Source of the DNA: Chryseobacterium sp.
Lineage (GTDB): Bacteria > Bacteroidota > Bacteroidia > Flavobacteriales > Weeksellaceae
Direction: 5' to 3'
NCBI GenBank assembly: GCA_003248755.1
Contig: QFQW01000110.1
Span: forward strand, 1 to 8,834
DNA length: 8,834 nucleotides
Shown: piece after piece, positions 6,014 to 8,834 of the stretch
How the letters are laid out: the number at the start of each line of letters is the position of its first letter
Position numbering within the stretch: position 1 is the stretch's first letter
The notes under the pieces: generated by a model
Database searches by the model: none
The model's input: the letters and a program-made list of their open reading frames with translations, nothing else
What the model was told of the DNA's origin: nothing
Made by a program: the position numbers and the translations under genes

Positions 6014-7099
6014 ATGAAAAAGTTATTTATTTATATTTCAATAGTTTCAGGATTTCTATTTCAATCATGTATCAATGATAATGAGGATCCAGTTTCTGTA
6101 TCGCCTGTACAGGGATCTATTATAAATCCTGCAGTAGGTGGTGCAGCAGAACCTAATCAGGTTTGGTTTGATCTAAGTTCCGGAAAAGAAACAATGAATA
6201 TAAGGACAGATTGGGATTTAGGTTTTTACAATGGTTCTCAATTCAAAGTTATCATTAATAATTCTATCATGATGGCTGCTGGCGCAATTCCTAATGTAAC
6301 TAACATAGATTCTGTTAAAGAATCAGATGTAACAAGTTTAAAGGAAAAAGTACAGGTCGCTAATTTTGATCCAGCCAATGAAACTTATATTGATACGGTA
6401 ACTGGAGAATATATTACTGGACATACTGCAATTTCTGAAATTGTTATTAATGATTCAGAAAATGCCGTTTATCTTGTAAATATGGGTAAAGATATTTATC
6501 AAGGTGCTATTTCTACAGGTTCTGTAGCTACTGGAGGAGATAGCCGAGGATGGATGAAAATCCAAATTGTAAGAAATGGTGCAGGATATAAAGTAAAATA
6601 TGCTAATATATCTGACACAACTCATAAGGAATATAATATAACTAAAAACTCCGATTATAATTTCAACTTTTTCAGCTTGAAAAATGAAAAAGAGCTTTTG
6701 ATTCAGCCAGAAAAACACAGTTGGGATCTATGTTTTACAGTTTTTACCAATACTATTGCAGGAGCAGGGACTTATATTTATGCGGATTTTGTATTGAGTA
6801 ATTTATTGGGAGGAGTTGCAGCTTACGAAGTGAAGGTAACTGCTCCAACAACTGGAGTTGAAGCTTATAATAATTTTAAGGCAGCAGATGTAGATGTTTC
6901 TAAATTTGTTACCAATGATCATCGTGCTATTGGAGCAAACTGGAGGAATCCTGTTGGAACAAATGGTTTGGAAACTTATGGAGACCGTTTTTATGTGGTT
7001 CGTGATGCAGAAGGTTATTATTTTAAAATTAGATTTACAAGAATGACAAATACTGACGGCGTCCGTGGCTATCCACAATTCGAATATCAACCACTTTAA
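6014..7099 (+). CDS. hmuY: HmuY-family haem-binding lipoprotein
   Basis: A 361-residue lipoprotein that starts 6 bases after the receptor's stop codon. The lipobox is FQSC with Cys19, so the mature protein is lipid-anchored, probably on the outer face of the outer membrane. The HmuY-like fold is indicated by QVWFDLSSGKE (49-59), WDLGFYN (67-73), FNFFSL (217-222), KHSWDLCFTVF (234-244) and a C-terminal IGANWR to FRFEY-like strand series ending at QFEYQPL. In Porphyromonas gingivalis HmuY takes haem from host haemoproteins and passes it to HmuR. The two HmuY haem histidines cannot be placed safely by eye; H137, H303 and the methionines at 86-87 are candidates, and related proteins are known to use methionine. 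It is longer than typical HmuY (about 200 residues) and is a paralogue of the HmuY part of the gene at 1085-2803. Confidence 0.85.
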   Translation: MKKLFIYISIVSGFLFQSCINDNEDPVSVSPVQGSIINPAVGGAAEPNQVWFDLSSGKETMNIRTDWDLGFYNGSQFKVIINNSIMMAAGAIPNVTNIDSVKESDVTSLKEKVQVANFDPANETYIDTVTGEYITGHTAISEIVINDSENAVYLVNMGKDIYQGAISTGSVATGGDSRGWMKIQIVRNGAGYKVKYANISDTTHKEYNITKNSDYNFNFFSLKNEKELLIQPEKHSWDLCFTVFTNTIAGAGTYIYADFVLSNLLGGVAAYEVKVTAPTTGVEAYNNFKAADVDVSKFVTNDHRAIGANWRNPVGTNGLETYGDRFYVVRDAEGYYFKIRFTRMTNTDGVRGYPQFEYQPL

Positions 7100-7117
7100 T
7101 CAATTCAAAGTAAACAT

Positions 7118-7999
7118 ATGAAAAATATCAAAATAGCTGTTTTCTCAGTACTTCTTTTATCAGGTTTTTCTTGCAAAAAAGAAGATTCCAAAATTGCTAA
7201 ACCCGAAGAAACAAAAGCAGAAGCTCCGGTTTCTAATCAAAGAATAGTAAGTATCAGTGGAGGTGTTACAGAGATTGTTGCTGCGCTAGGTCACGAGAAA
7301 GAAATCGTTGGGATAGATGTTACAAGTACTTATCCGGAGAGTTTAAAATCTACTGCAGAAGAATTGGGACACGTTCGTTCTATGACGATTGAACCGATAA
7401 TGAAACTTGATCCGACTTTGATTTTAGCTTCTGATAAAGATATCAATCCTGATTTATTGGAAAAAATAAAAGCTTCCGGAATCAAAACTGAATTATTCCA
7501 GCAAGAATTTTCCATTGATGGAACTAAAAAATTAATTGACCAAGTTGCAAAAGCTTTAGGAAATACAAATCAGCAGAAATTGTTAGATAAAATTGATGCA
7601 GACGTAAAACAAATCCAACCAATTGCTAAAAAGCCAAAAGTCCTTTTCATCTATGCTAGAGGAAATATGATGATGGTTGGCGGAAAAAATACACCTATGG
7701 CAAGCATTATTGAAATTGCAGGAGGGCAAAACGCAGCAAATGATTTCGAGGATTTCAAACCATTAACACCGGAAGCAGTTGTACAATCAAATCCTGATGT
7801 ACTATTGTTCTTCTCAAGCGGTTTGCAAGGTTCTGGTGGAATAGAAAACGCTCTTAAAATGCCTGGTGTTCCTCAAACCAATGCTGGAAAAAATAAAAAG
7901 GTGATTGCATTGGATGGTGGATTATTGTCATCTTTTGGTCCAAGAGTAGGCGAAGCGGCATTAAATCTGAACAAATTATTGATTGAGTCTTCAAAGTAA
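7118..7999 (+). CDS. hmuT: HmuT-like haem ABC-transporter substrate-binding lipoprotein
   Basis: A 293-residue periplasmic-binding protein of the helical-backbone cluster used for haem, cobalamin and siderophores. The lipobox GFSC ends at Cys19, followed by a charged linker to about residue 40, so it is probably tethered to the inner membrane facing the periplasm. The first lobe begins with RIVSISGGVTEIVAALG (42-58). GIDVTSTYP (65-73) matches the haem-specific motif of HmuT/ShuT/PhuT proteins, in which the tyrosine (here Tyr72) ligates the haem iron. GHVRSMTIEPIMKLDPTLIL and KPLTPEAVVQSNPDVLL are the usual paired strand-helix motifs of the two lobes. Glu52 is at the conserved position that contacts the permease. 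It follows the HmuY gene by 18 bases, in the same operon, and precedes the permease across a 137-base gap with hairpin repeats. Haem is the best-supported substrate. Confidence 0.88.
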   Translation: MKNIKIAVFSVLLLSGFSCKKEDSKIAKPEETKAEAPVSNQRIVSISGGVTEIVAALGHEKEIVGIDVTSTYPESLKSTAEELGHVRSMTIEPIMKLDPTLILASDKDINPDLLEKIKASGIKTELFQQEFSIDGTKKLIDQVAKALGNTNQQKLLDKIDADVKQIQPIAKKPKVLFIYARGNMMMVGGKNTPMASIIEIAGGQNAANDFEDFKPLTPEAVVQSNPDVLLFFSSGLQGSGGIENALKMPGVPQTNAGKNKKVIALDGGLLSSFGPRVGEAALNLNKLLIESSK

Positions 8000-8006
8000 T
8001 TAATAC

Positions 8007-8055
8007 ATTGAACCCGAAGGGTTCAATTTGAGTAGCCGTAGGTAAAACCTATGGA
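8007..8055. repeat. Double-hairpin repeat, copy 1
   Basis: The first hairpin has a 9-bp stem, 8007-8015 paired with 8019-8027 around a GAA loop (core GAACCC-GAA-GGGTTC). The second has stem CCGTAGGT (8036-8043) paired with ACCTATGG (8047-8054), with one G-T pair and an AAA loop. It begins 7 bases after the hmuT stop codon. Forty of 46 bases are identical to copy 2, which starts 66 bases downstream. It looks like a non-coding, REP-like dispersed element. Transcript ends or attenuation here are possible. Confidence 0.8.
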
Positions 8056-8075
8056 AAATAATGTAAAATCAAACA

Positions 8076-8121
8076 GAACCCGAAGGGTTCAATATTAATA
8101 ACCGTAGGCAATACCTATGGA
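8076..8121. repeat. Double-hairpin repeat, copy 2
   Basis: Hairpin one is GAACCC (8076-8081) with GGGTTC (8085-8090) around GAA. Hairpin two is CCGTAGG (8102-8108) with CCTATGG (8114-8120) around CAATA. The changes from copy 1 lie mostly in the linker and loop, while the stem arms are kept, which suggests structure matters. It ends 15 bases before the permease start, close enough to influence its translation. Neither hairpin is followed by a T run, so they are not ordinary terminators. Confidence 0.8.
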
Positions 8122-8136
8122 TAAAAAATTGATATT

Positions 8137-8834
8137 TTGAAACCAAAAAGTCTTACATTTTACGCCATCATCGGTATTATTTTATTAATACTGATGATGG
8201 TTTTAGCTTTAAATATCGGGGTTTATGACTTCGGTGGTTCCTCATCATATGAAGTATTGTGGAAATTTTTAACCGGTGATTCTTCTTTGTCATTAAGCGA
8301 AAAATATGTGATTTGGGAAGTTAGAACCTCTCGAATCGTAATGGCAGTTCTAATAGGAAGTATGTTAGCGGTTTCCGGAACAACTTTACAAGGGATGTTC
8401 AAAAACCCTCTAGCAACAGGTGAATCGATTGGTTTAACATCGGGAGCAACTTTGTTGGCAGCAATTGCAATCGTTTTAGGACATACTTTTGAACAATATC
8501 TTCCGGAAATCATCAGAAATTCCTTAGTCGGCGTTTCTGCATTTGTGGGAGCATTTTTAGCAATGGTCATTGTTTACAGGATTTCCACAAGCGCAGGAAA
8601 AACAAACGTTGTAATGATGCTGCTTTCCGGAGTTGCTATCACATCGATTGGTTTTTCAATTACAGGATTTTTGATTTACATTTCAAAAGACGAGCAGCTT
8701 AGAGACTTGACATTCTGGAATCTCGGAAGCTTAGCAGGAGCAACTTGGACAAGAAATATCATTTTATCGATTGTCTTATTGTTTTCATACATCATTATTT
8801 TACCGAAAGGAAAAGCACTGAATGCAATGTTACT
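8137..8834 (+). CDS. hmuU: FecCD-family haem ABC permease, HmuU-like, 3' end outside the window
   Basis: The first 232 residues of an inner-membrane permease of the BtuC/FecCD family, which pairs with the HmuT-like protein to bring haem into the cytoplasm. The start is TTG at 8137: the in-frame stop at 8122-8124 leaves no ATG, and the product begins MKPKSLTFYAIIG. The first membrane segment spans about 9-28. The family signature is clear: RTSRIVMAVLIG (63-74), LAVSGTTLQGMFKNPLA (77-93) and SIGLTSGA (97-104). Further membrane segments lie near 104-116, 130-148, 160-183 and 207-223, with FWNLGSLAG at 193-201, the usual loop before transmembrane helix six. Family members have about 330-350 residues, so roughly 100 are missing. 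An HmuV ATPase is expected downstream. The internal ATGs at 19-21 (residue numbers) would remove much of the first helix and are unlikely starts. Confidence 0.88.
   Translation, partial: MKPKSLTFYAIIGIILLILMMVLALNIGVYDFGGSSSYEVLWKFLTGDSSLSLSEKYVIWEVRTSRIVMAVLIGSMLAVSGTTLQGMFKNPLATGESIGLTSGATLLAAIAIVLGHTFEQYLPEIIRNSLVGVSAFVGAFLAMVIVYRISTSAGKTNVVMMLLSGVAITSIGFSITGFLIYISKDEQLRDLTFWNLGSLAGATWTRNIILSIVLLFSYIIILPKGKALNAML

Noticed and set aside
4124..7515. Several 60-95 codon frames on the minus strand opposite the haem operon
   Set aside because: They run antisense to well-recognised genes, lack motifs and signals, and are expected by chance in AT-rich sequence.
8010..8121. CRISPR array
   Set aside because: There are only two units, each made of two hairpins, with short AT-rich separation and no cas gene; a dispersed structural repeat fits better.
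8007..8121. Rho-independent terminator at the end of hmuT
   Set aside because: The hairpins are not followed by a T run on either strand, and the permease continues the same pathway directly downstream.
8223..8570. A 115-codon minus-strand frame
   Set aside because: It lies opposite the FecCD permease, whose signature motifs make the plus-strand reading secure.

Overview
The window fits a Bacteroidota genome, most likely a Flavobacteriia/Weeksellaceae member such as Chryseobacterium. The evidence is low G+C, TAnnTTTG-type -7 promoter elements, no purine-rich Shine-Dalgarno sites, a C-terminal type IX secretion (T9SS) sorting domain, and a TonB-dependent receptor followed by an HmuY-family lipoprotein. 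Genus level is inference from style, not from a database match.

Left part (1 to about 1825): a very AT-rich stretch (10-30% G+C in 60-base lines counted by hand). It holds the 3' end of an unrecognised gene with weak ankyrin-like repeats (+), a perfect bidirectional terminator at 1052-1079, and, on the opposite strand, a 246-residue unrecognised tail. That tail is joined in frame to the end of an HmuY-like protein, giving a 572-residue chimera (1085-2803). Base composition and protein style change abruptly at about 1826-1850. I read this as a recombination junction that replaced the 3' end of a secreted HmuY-family gene, although an assembly chimera is possible.

Middle (about 1826-3870): two minus-strand genes for exported proteins. 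One is the HmuY-like part of the chimera. The other is a 261-residue protein with a probable choice-of-anchor-J type beta domain and a T9SS sorting tail. Each has a TAnnTTTG -7 element directly abutting a palindrome (TAGAATnATTCTA core) that looks like a Fur box. A further Fur-like palindrome precedes the divergent receptor gene.

Right part (3875-8834): a plus-strand haem-uptake operon. It encodes an HmuR-like TonB-dependent receptor, an HmuY-family surface lipoprotein, an HmuT-like periplasmic haem-binding lipoprotein and the start of an HmuU-like FecCD permease (TTG start, cut by the window edge). Between the last two lies a tandem pair of double-hairpin repeats, probably a dispersed genomic element.

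Together the genes suggest an iron-regulated haem regulon. Exported proteins (HmuY-like and T9SS cargo) and a surface HmuY lipoprotein would capture haem, the receptor would move it across the outer membrane, and HmuT/HmuU (with an ATPase expected downstream) would move it across the inner membrane. The haem substrate and Fur control are inferences from family and motif. I see no wholly new system; the points most worth following are the chimeric HmuY gene, the shared Fur-like wiring and the in-operon repeat.
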